DNA of 37,571 nucleotides from Nostoc sp. LPT (GTDB lineage: Bacteria; Cyanobacteriota; Cyanobacteriia; Cyanobacteriales; Nostocaceae): NCBI RefSeq assembly GCF_017115165.1, contig NZ_JABXKF010000041.1, forward strand, positions 1 to 37,571. Direction: 5' to 3'. This document shows, piece by piece, positions 1 through 8,094 of this stretch. The notes under the pieces were generated by a model. It was not told the origin of the DNA and made no database searches. It worked only from the letters and a program-made list of their open reading frames with translations. The number at the start of each line of letters is the position of its first letter. Within the stretch, counting starts at the first letter, position 1. The position numbers and the translations under genes were made by a program.

Positions 1-372
1 ACGCCTGCTGGGGGATGAACACCCCTCTGTGGCAACTAGCCTGAACAATTTGGCAGGACTCTACGAATCACAGGGAAGGTACAGCGATGCCGAACCTTTG
101 TACATCGAAGCTTTGGCGATGACAAAACGCCTGCTGGGGGATGAACACCCCTCTGTGGCAACTAGCCTGAACAATTTGGCATTACTCTATGATTCACAGG
201 GAAGGTACAGCGATGCCGAACCTTTGTACATCGAAGCTTTGGCGATGACAAAACGCCTGCTGGGGGATGAACACCCCTCTGTGGCAACTAGCCTGAACAA
301 TTTGGCATTGCTCTACGATTCACAGGGAAGGTACAGCGATGCCGAACCTTTGTACATCGAAGCTTTGGAAAT
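1..372 (+). repeat. 126-bp in-frame tandem repeat (three units)
   Basis: The string ACGCCTGCTGGGGGATGAAC recurs at 1, 127 and 253, giving a period of exactly 126 bp (42 codons, one TPR unit). Units are nearly identical at DNA level and differ mainly where GGACTCTACGAA is replaced by GCATTACTCTAT. This suggests recent unit duplication or gene conversion, not old protein-level constraint. Confidence 0.9.
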
Positions 373-460
373 CGCTGAAAAACGGTTGGGGGCAAATCAT
401 CCCGATACAATAACCTACCGTAAGAATCTGGAAGACTTGCGGCGGAATCGTCAGCCTTGA
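2..460 (+). CDS. TPR-repeat protein, 3' end only
   Basis: The reading frame is open from the window edge, so this is the C-terminal part of a larger protein; the GTG at 29 lies inside a repeat and is not a believable start. The visible part consists of 42-residue tetratricopeptide repeats of the kinesin-light-chain type. Each carries SLNNLA-LY-SQGRYSDAEPL followed by a second helix and the linker GDEHPSVAT. The last unit diverges (EIAEKRLGANHPDTITY) and ends in a short basic tail, as is usual for the terminal repeat. TPR arrays form a protein-binding superhelix. In filamentous cyanobacteria such arrays often follow NB-ARC or CHAT domains, but nothing upstream is visible here to tell which. 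Function beyond protein-protein contact is unknown. Confidence 0.9.
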   Translation, partial: RLLGDEHPSVATSLNNLAGLYESQGRYSDAEPLYIEALAMTKRLLGDEHPSVATSLNNLALLYDSQGRYSDAEPLYIEALAMTKRLLGDEHPSVATSLNNLALLYDSQGRYSDAEPLYIEALEIAEKRLGANHPDTITYRKNLEDLRRNRQP

Positions 461-702
461 TTCAAGAGAATGGTTGCTTTTGTCTGGCGTTGGTTTCAGT
501 AATTTAGGTAATCTGCACCGACTGCATTACCCGCCTGAGATTCAAATCCCAGTCTAATAAGTAGGCAAGATAATTAATTACACAATGTCATTGCAAATGC
601 AGTGAAGCAAAATAATGCGATCGCAATGCCTACAACTACTTCTCTACGATATGCTCTGCGATGGGAGCGATCGCAATAACTGTAAATTTTTTTGTTTCTC
701 TA

Positions 703-945
703 CTTAATGAGCCTCTGAACTCCATTAATGAGTCTCTGAACTCCATTAATGAGTCTTTTAGCTTCATTAATGAGCCTCTGAACTCCATTAATGAGTCTTT
801 TAGCTCCATTAATGAGCCTCTGAACTCCATTAATGAGTCTTTTAGCTTCATTAATGAGCCTCTGAACTCCATTAATGAGCCTTTGAACTCCATTAATGAG
901 TCTTTGAACTCCATTAATGAGCCTCTGAACTCCATTAATGAGCCT
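703..945. repeat. 21-bp minisatellite, about 12 units
   Basis: The core TTAATGAG recurs every 21 bp, first at 703/704 and then at 724, 745 and so on to 934. Two unit types alternate irregularly: one with CCTCTGAACTCC and one with TCTTTTAGCTCC/TTC. Because 21 is a multiple of three, periodic open frames arise on both strands: plus-strand heptapeptides like SLNSINE (661-999) and minus-strand heptapeptides like MEFRGSL (636-935). I see no ribosome-binding site or non-repetitive domain supporting either as a gene, so I call it a repeat. The rest of 461-1056 holds nothing else I recognise apart from the short repeat at 980-1018. Confidence 0.9.
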
Positions 946-979
946 TGCTATTTCAGATTATTCATCCGCCAGTTTTACA

Positions 980-1018
980 GAATTCATTCTGAATTCTGAC
1001 TCCTGACTCCTGAATTCT
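980..1018. repeat. GAATTC / CTGACTC intergenic repeat
   Basis: GAATTC at 991-996 and again at 1012-1017 flank two tandem copies of CTGACTC (heptamer), with a further GAATTC at 980-985. Short heptamer-type intergenic repeats of this kind are typical of Nostocales. It lies immediately past the point where the vapC relic ends and may mark the break. Confidence 0.55.
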
Positions 1019-1056
1019 ATTAGATAAAATAGTAAATATATCTTGGGTATTTATAC

Positions 1057-1200
1057 TTAATTAATGTATGTTGTTGTTATTAAAAAAGGTTTATATTTTA
1101 TTAAATTAGCCCAATTTTGTAATACTTTTTGATGAGCATCTTCATTTTTGATTTCCAGAGCTAAAATATAGCTGGTATCTAAAAAGTAGATACTTCTCAT
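1057..1200 (-). pseudogene. Truncated PIN-domain toxin (VapC-like), 47 codons
   Basis: A minus-strand frame begins with ATG at 1200-1198, overlapping the antitoxin stop as ATGA, the coupling usual in toxin-antitoxin operons. It reads MRSIYFLDTSYILALE, the PIN N-terminus with the first catalytic acidic residue (Asp8). It then reaches LITTTYIN and stops at TAA 1059-1057. In VapC proteins the second conserved acidic residue follows this TT-x-Y motif, so the frame ends just before it. Full-length PIN toxins are about 130 residues; some 80 are missing. The sequence beyond the stop becomes intergenic repeat. It is probably inactive as an RNase; an accidental stop with decay behind it and a deletion are both possible. 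Confidence 0.75.
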
Positions 1201-1406
1201 GGATTATAGAGATAGCGATCGTGGTTAATTGCACCATCTTTTACATCACATTCCACAGGGTTTGAACCTAAATCCCAAATAGAAGATGTTTGTTTGATGC
1301 TAGTAATAATAATTTTCCCATTTTCTTGAATAATCTCAAATTCTTGGTTTTCTCCTAATAGTTCTTTAGGGATTAATAAGCCTTTTTCTGTTGCTGTTAA
1401 TTTCAT
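1197..1406 (-). CDS. Small antitoxin-like protein (VapB/AbrB-like)
   Basis: A 69-residue protein starting MKLTATEKGLLIPKELL, with a short beta-rich N-terminal half (EFEIIQENGKIIITSI) of the kind seen in AbrB/VapB swapped-hairpin antitoxins. The acidic C-terminal half would wrap a toxin. A strong GGAGG lies about eight bases upstream of the ATG. The stop overlaps the start of a PIN-domain frame by four bases, which strongly supports an antitoxin role. Because that toxin gene is truncated, this antitoxin is now an orphan. It may persist by autorepression or by neutralising a related toxin elsewhere in the genome; that is inference. Confidence 0.75.
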   Translation of the reverse strand: MKLTATEKGLLIPKELLGENQEFEIIQENGKIIITSIKQTSSIWDLGSNPVECDVKDGAINHDRYLYNP

Positions 1407-1460
1407 GTTTAATTACCTCCATTGTTTTTGTAAGTTAATCAAATGAATTTGCTTTATATC

Positions 1461-1493
1461 AGATCCCTGACTTCTTCAAGAAATCGGGGATCT
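1461..1493. repeat. Imperfect palindrome, 16-bp arms
   Basis: AGATCCCTGACTTCTT (1461-1476) is followed after one base by an arm matching its complement at 14 of 16 positions, ending GGGGATCT at 1493. It is a cyanobacterial intergenic repeat type and lies between catalase and the antitoxin gene, where it could also act as a bidirectional transcription barrier. Confidence 0.7.
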
Positions 1494-1511
1494 AAATTTA
1501 GCTTAAATACG

Positions 1512-1541
1512 TAACGCACCATCCAAGTTTTCGGTGCGTTA
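1512..1541. repeat. Hairpin TAACGCACC / GGTGCGTTA
   Basis: Perfect 9-bp arms (1512-1520 and 1533-1541) separated by 12 bases, 36 bases past the catalase stop on the minus strand. It could form a terminator-like stem for catalase, but no T-tract follows in that orientation, so I treat it as a dispersed repeat. Confidence 0.6.
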
Positions 1542-1576
1542 GCCTACGGCATAACACACCCGACGAAACTACGAGG

Positions 1577-3070
1577 CTACCAGCTACCTACAGGTTCAGC
1601 GATCGCAGAAAACATTGAAGGATCAATTGAAATGCCCAATCCCTCGGCTACACGACGACCATAAGAAATATCTGCCCGGAAGAAGTGGCAAAGTTGGCGC
1701 ATTTGGATATCCTGTCTCGCTTGAGAGAGACTGCCAACGATATTATCAGCAAGACGCTCTTGCTGCTCAGGAGTCATTAACCGATACAGATTACCTGCTT
1801 GGGTGTAATCGTCGTTTCCTTCACGATGACTGTAACGATCAACTGTGACATCGCCCAAATGACTAGGTGGTTCTGCATAAGCTGGATTTTCTTTGGGCGT
1901 ACCCTCAGCACTATTCGGTTCATAGTTAGGAGCGCTACCGTGATTGTTCCCCGGCGCCATAAAGCCATCTCGCTGATAATGCATCACTGGACATTTGGGC
2001 TGGTTGACAGGTAGTTGCTGATAGTTAGCACCCAAGCGATACCGTTGAGCATCTGGGTAAGAAAAGATCCGAGCTTGCAGCATTTTGTCTGGAGAGAAGC
2101 TAACGCCAGGAACCACTGCACTAGGGCTAAAAGCGGCTTGCTCAACTTCGGCGAAATAATTCTCAGGGTTCCGATTTAGCTCTAATATCCCGACTTCAAT
2201 TAAAGGATAATCTGAGTGCTTCCAAACTTTGGTTAAGTCAAAGGGATTATCTGGATGTTTGGCTGCTTGCTCCTCAGTCATTACCTGAATAGACATCCGC
2301 CACTTAGGATAGTCTTTGTTAGCGATCGCTTCAAACAGATCGTGAGTCGCATGATCTGGATCTTCGCCCTTAATCTTAGCCGATTCTTCCTCTGTCAAGG
2401 TTTGATGCCCTTGCAGAGTCTTAAAGTGAAATTTGCACCAAACGCGATCGCCTTCAGCATTAATTAAACTGAAGGTGTGGCTACCAAAGCCATCCATGTG
2501 TCGAAAGGTTTTTGGAATTCCTCGGTCTGAAAACAGAATCGTCACCTGGTGAAGCGATTCTGGACTGAGTGACCAAAAATCCCATCTTGCATTATGGTCT
2601 TTGCAATTGGTTTGGGGATTGCGCTTTTGGGTATGGATGAAATCAGGAAACTTGAGGGGGTCGCGGATGAAGAAAATAGGGGTATTGTTGCCTGTAAGAT
2701 CCCAGTTGCCTTCTTCAGTGTAGAACTTGATGGCAAAGCCTCTAGGGTCACGCTCGGCATCTGCTGAACCTTTTTCTCCTCCAACAGTAGAAAAGCGCAG
2801 GAGAACTTCTGTTTTCTTACCAATTTCAGAAAAAAGTTTGGCTTTACTGTAGCGAGTGATGTCATTGGTAACAGTAAAAGTACCGTGAGCAGCCGCACCT
2901 TTAGCGTGAACAACTCTTTCAGGAATACGTTCTCTGTTGAAATGAGCCAACTTTTCTAAGAGGTGGAAATCCTGGATTAATACAGGCCCACGCGCTCCAG
3001 CAGTGAGTGAGTTCTGATTATCGGCAACAGGAATACCGTCAGCAGTTGTCAATTTTTGGGGTTCAGTCAT
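1577..3070 (-). CDS. Monofunctional heme catalase
   Basis: Converts hydrogen peroxide to water and oxygen in the cytoplasm. At 497 residues it matches the small-subunit catalases. The distal heme pocket is intact: [15 protein letters not shown] with catalytic His55, and the [13 protein letters not shown] segment with Asn128. The proximal ligand is Tyr338 in [14 protein letters not shown]. The C-terminus ends normally (about 490-500 residues is usual), with no flavodoxin-like extension. A GGAGAG stretch precedes the ATG. The gene is monocistronic: 207 bp separate it from eboF upstream and two palindromes follow it. In an oxygenic phototroph it fits defence against photosynthetic peroxide. I see no clear PerR or OxyR operator. 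Confidence 0.97.
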   Translation of the reverse strand: MTEPQKLTTADGIPVADNQNSLTAGARGPVLIQDFHLLEKLAHFNRERIPERVVHAKGAAAHGTFTVTNDITRYSKAKLFSEIGKKTEVLLRFSTVGGEKGSADAERDPRGFAIKFYTEEGNWDLTGNNTPIFFIRDPLKFPDFIHTQKRNPQTNCKDHNARWDFWSLSPESLHQVTILFSDRGIPKTFRHMDGFGSHTFSLINAEGDRVWCKFHFKTLQGHQTLTEEESAKIKGEDPDHATHDLFEAIANKDYPKWRMSIQVMTEEQAAKHPDNPFDLTKVWKHSDYPLIEVGILELNRNPENYFAEVEQAAFSPSAVVPGVSFSPDKMLQARIFSYPDAQRYRLGANYQQLPVNQPKCPVMHYQRDGFMAPGNNHGSAPNYEPNSAEGTPKENPAYAEPPSHLGDVTVDRYSHREGNDDYTQAGNLYRLMTPEQQERLADNIVGSLSQARQDIQMRQLCHFFRADISYGRRVAEGLGISIDPSMFSAIAEPVGSW

Positions 3071-3277
3071 GGGTAAAGAAGCTCTCCATGTAAGTTACTC
3101 AGATTGCCCACAGTACATTTTAGTCAGTATATAGACGGATGCCTACTGATAGAACAATCTAATTCATAGTCATAACGAGTTTATATATAAAGCATACTCG
3201 ATATGATTATGAATTACAAGGAATTTTTTTGTATTTTACTAAGATGTAGAAGCGATATATCGCCTCTATACTGCCTT

Positions 3278-4651
3278 TCAGGTATCTAAATGTTTGAGAA
3301 TCAACGAGCAAACATCTGTCGCCTCAATTTGATGTTCGTCAACTAGGTGAGTTTGATGGGTGATAAATAGAGGCCCTTCAGATGGAGAAGTGGTGACGTT
3401 ACCGTGAGAACCACGTACCAGGGAAGCATCCAGAGGAATTACATCCATCAGGTAGCGAAAACCTAGTTGTTTCTTAAGTAACTTGAGAGCAATTTTTCCT
3501 TGAGGAAATTTTATTTGCGGATCGAGGAAAAGTTCTACAGGATCGTAACCAGGTTTGCGGTGGATATCTACAGTTCTAGCAAAATCAGGCGCTTTTGCAT
3601 CATCAAGCCAATAATAATAGGTAAACCAAGCGTCAGATTGAGCGATCGCTACCAACTCTCCCGATCTAGGATGATCGAGATGGTAAGCTTTTTTACCCTC
3701 TTCATCCAATACTTGCGCTACGCCTTCAGTCGCTTCTAGGAGCGATCGCACTTTCGGTATATACGCCGGATCGTTCACATATATATGGGCAATTTGGTGA
3801 TCAGCAACGGCAAAGGCAATGCTAGCACCAAAATCCAGCAGTTCTCGCCCTAATTCTTCTCGCACAGCAATTAAACCATTTTCCCGTAATACGCGGTTCA
3901 AATCCACAGCTTGAGAAACTGGGGTAATGCCATACTCAGAAAGAATAATTACCTGAGTATTACGTGCTTGAAAATATTCAATTAAATCCCTACAAACAGC
4001 ATCAATTTCTCGCAAATCTGCTTGAATCTGTGTTTGATTGTTACCAAATTTTTGCAGACAGTAATCTAAATGTGGTAGATAAACTAGTGATAATGTGGGG
4101 CTGTAGCGTTCTTCAATCCATTTTGCGGAATTGGCAATCCATTGGCTAGAACTAATGGTAGTTTTTGGCCCCCAGAAATCGAACAGAGGGAAGTTTCCTA
4201 AATCAGATTGAATTTGCGATCGCACATCACTAGGATGGGTATAAATATCAGGTAATTTTCTCCCATCTGCGGGATACATCGGACGCGGCGTAATCGCATA
4301 ATCTACTGAAGAATACATATTGTACCACCAAAAAAGGTTGGCACAGGTGAAAGTTGGGTCAATTGATTTAGCTATTTCCCAAACTTTGGGAGCCTGGACG
4401 AGTTTATTAGATTGTCGCCAAAACTTCACTTCGCATTCATCGCGGAAGTACCAACCATTAGCAACAATTCCATGTTCATCAGGCAATTTTCCTGTTAAAT
4501 AAGTAGCTTGAACTGAACAAGTTACAGCAGGTAGCACTTTTTTGATGGGAACCACTTGCCCAATAGCCGCCCAAGAAGATAAAAACGGCGTATTTTCTCC
4601 TAGTAAGCTGGGCGTTAATCCCACGACATTTAGAATAACTGTTTTCTTCAT
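3278..4651 (-). CDS. eboF: EboF: alkaline-phosphatase/phosphodiesterase-fold protein of the ebo cluster
   Basis: 457 residues with the nucleotide-pyrophosphatase/phosphodiesterase fold. The likely nucleophile is Thr44 in PAVTCSVQATYLTG, followed by LPDEHGIVANGWY. No signal peptide is evident. Compared with canonical enzymes (ligands Asp, Thr, Asp, His, Asp, His, His), the expected positions read Val10, Thr44, Asp196, Gln200, Glu239, Tyr240 and His416 (GSHG). Thus the nucleophile, one Asp and the last His remain and the other ligands are changed. It is the last gene of the minus-strand ebo operon, 15 bp after eboE. The ebo cluster is reported to help move the scytonemin precursor to the periplasm in Nostoc punctiforme; the exact chemistry of EboF is not known to me. 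Family assignment is firm, catalysis is uncertain. Confidence 0.87.
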   Translation of the reverse strand: MKKTVILNVVGLTPSLLGENTPFLSSWAAIGQVVPIKKVLPAVTCSVQATYLTGKLPDEHGIVANGWYFRDECEVKFWRQSNKLVQAPKVWEIAKSIDPTFTCANLFWWYNMYSSVDYAITPRPMYPADGRKLPDIYTHPSDVRSQIQSDLGNFPLFDFWGPKTTISSSQWIANSAKWIEERYSPTLSLVYLPHLDYCLQKFGNNQTQIQADLREIDAVCRDLIEYFQARNTQVIILSEYGITPVSQAVDLNRVLRENGLIAVREELGRELLDFGASIAFAVADHQIAHIYVNDPAYIPKVRSLLEATEGVAQVLDEEGKKAYHLDHPRSGELVAIAQSDAWFTYYYWLDDAKAPDFARTVDIHRKPGYDPVELFLDPQIKFPQGKIALKLLKKQLGFRYLMDVIPLDASLVRGSHGNVTTSPSEGPLFITHQTHLVDEHQIEATDVCSLILKHLDT

Positions 4652-4666
4652 AAACTTAGTCCCTTC

Positions 4667-5893
4667 TTAATTTGTGGCAAATTCTTTTAATACCCACTCA
4701 TATTCACGCTGAATAGAAGTTAGCAAATCTATCTTCATTTCTGATGGCAATACATCCCAAGTGTAAGTCTCAATTTCTAAATGTGAGCAAGCATCGTTTG
4801 TCTGAAGTAGATGTAAAACAGTAGCAATATCATCTTGGGTAGATTGTAAAATTTGATAATCATGAATAAAAATTGGCACATGAAAGTGAGTGCGCCATTC
4901 TTCAGCGAGAGATTGCTCTAAATGTGGTAATGCAGTTATTAAGTCAGCATAGTGCTGGAGTGTACCATCGCTACGACGTTCTATTACCTGGTGAAGATAG
5001 GTAGATTCTGCAAAAGGACGTAAGCGTTCAACTATCAAACTACGCTTCGCAACTTCAGCAGGTATTTTTACTTTAATTGCAGCGCTGATTTGAATTTTCC
5101 CAATCTTAATACCTACCGATTGCAAACGGGTAAATACAGATTGTGGCTGCTCATATTCAACTGAAAAATGGCAGGTATCATAGCAAATCCGAATGTGTTC
5201 TAGCAATTTGGTCTCTGCTAAATCCTGCTCGATATTTAATTTTTCTGATAAATAACTACCACCTATTGGCAATAACCAATTTTGATAAAAGTCAATTACT
5301 TCTGAGGTATTTTCAATTAGACCATCAGGCTCAGGTTCTAAATCAATATGAAGTATCTTGCCTGTTTCTTCGCTGATGCGAATCATTTCTACAACAACTG
5401 ATGCTATATTCAAACAACTCTTTTTCACAACTATCTCGAAAGTTGCTTGGTCTTTTACCCACCAAGGTTTATAGGATAGTGGTAGTGTAGAAATTCCGCC
5501 ATCAAGTCCTTCGGGTAACAGAGCAGCTAAAATTTTTGCTAAGTTTAATGTATAATTAACCCGTTCTTGTGTAGACCAATCTGGTGCATAAACTTGGTCT
5601 TTTACCACCTGTCGATGGAATCCGCCATAAGGGAATCCGTTTAAGGTGAAAACATATAAATCTTCTTGAGTCAGCCAAGCTTGAAATTCAGCTAAGTTAT
5701 TACTTTCTAAAAGTTGTTTGGCGGCAACATCTGCTAATCTCAAGCCAATACCAAAAGGTTCTGTAGGCGATAAACGTGATTTTAGTTTGGGAATATAATT
5801 TTCTAAATTGGTGAAAACCTCTAGCCAACTTTCACCAGGATGAATATTGCTGCAATAAGTTAAGTGAAAATTATTGTTGTTTGTAATTTTCAT
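4667..5893 (-). CDS. eboE: EboE: TIM-barrel (xylose-isomerase-like) metabolite traffic protein
   Basis: 408 residues resembling sugar-phosphate isomerase/epimerase TIM barrels. Visible barrel elements include HLTYCSNIHPGESW near the N-terminus, GIGLRLADVAA, the acidic strand ILHIDLEPEPDG, the strand IRICYDTCHFSVEYE (Asp/His metal-site type) and KIGKIQISAAIKV. HVPIFIHDY and HLEIETYTW complete the C-terminal strands. These Glu, Asp, His and Glu residues are the sort that hold a divalent metal in the family. It sits between eboC (about 145 bp upstream, with a hairpin) and eboF (15 bp downstream), so E and F are probably cotranslated. Substrate unknown; the cluster is linked to export of a prenylated or indolic precursor. 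Confidence 0.87.
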   Translation of the reverse strand: MKITNNNNFHLTYCSNIHPGESWLEVFTNLENYIPKLKSRLSPTEPFGIGLRLADVAAKQLLESNNLAEFQAWLTQEDLYVFTLNGFPYGGFHRQVVKDQVYAPDWSTQERVNYTLNLAKILAALLPEGLDGGISTLPLSYKPWWVKDQATFEIVVKKSCLNIASVVVEMIRISEETGKILHIDLEPEPDGLIENTSEVIDFYQNWLLPIGGSYLSEKLNIEQDLAETKLLEHIRICYDTCHFSVEYEQPQSVFTRLQSVGIKIGKIQISAAIKVKIPAEVAKRSLIVERLRPFAESTYLHQVIERRSDGTLQHYADLITALPHLEQSLAEEWRTHFHVPIFIHDYQILQSTQDDIATVLHLLQTNDACSHLEIETYTWDVLPSEMKIDLLTSIQREYEWVLKEFATN

Positions 5894-5971
5894 TTTCTAG
5901 TTCTATTCCTTGTATATGTAATCTGTTTTCTTTGGCTTAAGTTTCACAAAATACTTGCTACATATTCATAG

Positions 5972-5999
5972 GTAGGGGCGCACATTTATGCGCCCCTAC
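5972..5999. repeat. Hairpin with 11-bp arms between eboC and eboE
   Basis: GTAGGGGCGCA (5972-5982) and its exact complement TGCGCCCCTAC (5989-5999) enclose six bases. GC-rich stem in AT-rich surroundings, a familiar cyanobacterial dispersed repeat. With no T-tract on the minus strand it is unlikely to be a strong terminator, but it could attenuate transcription or stabilise the eboC mRNA end. Confidence 0.75.
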
Positions 6000-6037
6000 A
6001 GCCGATTAATCGTATTACTGGGTGTACACATTTAAAT

Positions 6038-6970
6038 TTAAGTAACAGCAAAGACTTTTGCTAACTTCATCGAAATTGGTAGCAAGATTAAAACTAATAA
6101 ACCGTAATACAAACCAGCAAAACCAGATGCAACAGTTGCATCTAAGACTATCAGAGATAAAACGCCTATTTTCACAGCATTTCGAATATTTTCGGCTATC
6201 GGTTCTTGCGCAGCTTTGATAAAGTTAGGCAAGATTCTAATAGCTAATAAAATAGCGAATGGTAGGGCTGCGATCGCTGTATACTCTTTTAATAATCCTA
6301 AAGCTAAAACTGCTGTCAAAACTATTGCAATTAGCAGTAGTGCTAATACTCCCGTAATCTTCTTACCTCCGTGAACTTCACCTTGACTAATTGCGGTGAT
6401 AGCAGCAATATAAAGAACAGGAATCAGCGCTAAATACCAACGTTCTCCGATGATTTCTGGTACAGCACTTACACCTAATAATAAGTTACTGCCACGGCAC
6501 AAACCCATATTTAAAGGCCCGAAAAAAGGATGATGTTTGGCGAGTGAGTTATAAAGGAGGCATGAAAGAGTGATAAAAATAGCGATCGCAGCACTCAACA
6601 ACGATACTTGAAATGCAGCTATAATCCCGATTACAAACAGTATACTCCCCAATAAAGTAGCATTTTGACGAGATACGCGACCACTAGGAATTGCTCTATT
6701 TGGTCGCTCTTTTGCATCTAATTCTGCATCGAAAACATCGTTAAAAACTACCCCACCGCCGTATAAACCAGTTGTAGCTAATAACAACCAAGCTAATGGA
6801 ATTAGTATGGCAAAAGTTGTTTCGCCATTAATTAATTTAGTAAAAATTATTCCAGAGCTAGAAGCAGCAAAACCAAGAAGAATATCCGCCCAAGCAGTAA
6901 CAATATTAGCAGGACGCATTAATTCCAGATAACCCCGCCAGCCTTGAAAATTTAAGCTTGCAACATTCAC
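6038..6970 (-). CDS. eboC: EboC: UbiA-like prenyltransferase
   Basis: 310 residues, mostly hydrophobic, with about eight or nine predicted membrane segments. The first Asp-rich motif of UbiA enzymes is intact: NDVFDAELDAKERPNRAIPSG, with Asn77, Asp78, Asp81 and Asp85, which bind the magnesium-diphosphate of a prenyl donor. The second Asp-rich motif is not obvious; the corresponding loop reads GEVHGGKKITG, so its activity may be altered. UbiA proteins join prenyl chains to aromatic or other acceptors in the membrane. In the ebo cluster this suggests a lipid carrier or prenylated intermediate tied to metabolite export, which is inference. Third gene of the minus-strand ebo operon. Confidence 0.92.
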   Translation of the reverse strand: MNVASLNFQGWRGYLELMRPANIVTAWADILLGFAASSSGIIFTKLINGETTFAILIPLAWLLLATTGLYGGGVVFNDVFDAELDAKERPNRAIPSGRVSRQNATLLGSILFVIGIIAAFQVSLLSAAIAIFITLSCLLYNSLAKHHPFFGPLNMGLCRGSNLLLGVSAVPEIIGERWYLALIPVLYIAAITAISQGEVHGGKKITGVLALLLIAIVLTAVLALGLLKEYTAIAALPFAILLAIRILPNFIKAAQEPIAENIRNAVKIGVLSLIVLDATVASGFAGLYYGLLVLILLPISMKLAKVFAVT

Positions 6971-7062
6971 TTATCTGCCTCCATGCCTAGTAATTTCTCA
7001 AAATAAACTGCATATTACAGATGAATCAATTTATGCAATTCCTTTTTCTCACTCCCCAGTAC

Positions 7063-7082
7063 AGACGCGATTAATCGCGTCT
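7063..7082. repeat. Perfect 20-bp palindrome AGACGCGATTAATCGCGTCT
   Basis: The 20 bases read identically on both strands. This is a widespread cyanobacterial repeat type. It lies in the eboB-eboC gap, 13 bp after the eboB stop. Confidence 0.85.
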
Positions 7083-7094
7083 CTCCCCGATTTT

Positions 7095-8003
7095 CTACTC
7101 AATCAACACATAATCTGAAACTGATTTGATTCCTGGCTCCTGTCCCCGCAGCACAGAATTACCACTGAACAACTGACGCTGATCGACAGATTGAAGATTG
7201 AGCCAATCTGATGCTTTCATCTGCCCCGTTTGACTGTAAGCAGTTAGGGCGTTTTCATAACAAACTGCTCGCACATGTTCTTCAGGAATACCCCTATCTA
7301 ACATCAACTGAGCCGTTTTTGGGACTGCCAAAGGATCGCTAATACCCCAATCAGCACTACTATCTACAATGATGCGATCACGTCCATATTTACGGACAAC
7401 TTCAACCATCCTAGCGTTACCCATCTTCGTCTGTGGGTAAATCGTGAAAGCCGCCCAAAAACCCCTTCCTAATACTTCTTCAACAGTTTCTTCGTTGTTG
7501 TGATCGATAACTACTTGTGAAGGATCTAAGCCATATTCAATACAACGATCCATACTCCGACTAGCACCCGCCTTCTTGTTACGGTGAGGAGTATGAATTA
7601 GTACCAAACTATCGAGTTCTTTGGCTAATTCTAACTGTTGACAAAAGTACTTATCTTCTGCTTCTGTCATATCGTCATAGCCTATTTCACCAATAGCAAC
7701 AACTCCCTCTTTACACGCATAAAGTGGTAGCAGTTCCATAACTTCAGCGGCTAGCGCTTCATTGTTAGCTTCTTTCGGATTTAGGCCGATTGTGCAGTAG
7801 TGTTGGATGCCAAACTGACTAGCACGAAATCGTTCCCAGCCCACAAGACTACTGAAGTAGTCTTTAAATGAGCCAGCGTTGGTTCGGGGTTGTCCTAACC
7901 AAAAGGCTGGTTCAATAACGGCAACAATTCCATATTCACGCATTACTAAGTAATCGTAAGTAGTACGCGAACACATGTGAATGTGAGGATCGATGAACAT
8001 CAT
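7095..8003 (-). CDS. eboB: EboB: TatD-like metal-dependent hydrolase
   Basis: 302 residues of the amidohydrolase/TatD TIM-barrel superfamily. The metal-site residues can be followed in order: His7 and His9 in FIDPHIHM, Glu106 in AIGEIGYDD, His137 in VLIHTPHRN, His168 in VVIDHNNE, and an Asp in IIVDSSADWG (Asp214 or Asp218). The full set indicates an active hydrolase or phosphoesterase. It starts with two adjacent ATG codons; I use the outer one. It lies about 90 bp downstream of eboA. TatD proteins include nucleases and other hydrolases; the ebo substrate is not evident from sequence. Confidence 0.9.
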   Translation of the reverse strand: MMFIDPHIHMCSRTTYDYLVMREYGIVAVIEPAFWLGQPRTNAGSFKDYFSSLVGWERFRASQFGIQHYCTIGLNPKEANNEALAAEVMELLPLYACKEGVVAIGEIGYDDMTEAEDKYFCQQLELAKELDSLVLIHTPHRNKKAGASRSMDRCIEYGLDPSQVVIDHNNEETVEEVLGRGFWAAFTIYPQTKMGNARMVEVVRKYGRDRIIVDSSADWGISDPLAVPKTAQLMLDRGIPEEHVRAVCYENALTAYSQTGQMKASDWLNLQSVDQRQLFSGNSVLRGQEPGIKSVSDYVLIE

Positions 8004-8012
8004 GGTTTTAAT

Positions 8013-8060
8013 GATTGGGGATTGGGTATTGGGGATTAGGGATTGGGCATTGGAAATTGG
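8013..8060. repeat. ATTGGGGATTGGG-type degenerate tandem repeat
   Basis: Repeated GATTGGG/TATTGGG/CATTGGG heptamers between the eboB start and eboA end. The same motif (ATTGGGCATTGGG) recurs downstream of the response regulator at 20590-20615. It is a Nostoc-type heptamer repeat. Confidence 0.7.
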
Positions 8061-8094
8061 TTATTTTCCTTGTGCCCCTTATTCCTACTCTCTT

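Noticed and set aside
703..945. CRISPR array
   Set aside because: The 21-bp units are contiguous with no unique spacers.
661..999. Plus-strand frame of 112 codons over the minisatellite
   Set aside because: It is made of repeat units with no ribosome-binding site and an unrelated short tail; the opposite strand is equally open, as expected for a 21-bp period.
5972..5999. Rho-independent terminator inside the ebo operon
   Set aside because: Strong stem but no T-tract in the direction of transcription; it fits a dispersed repeat better.
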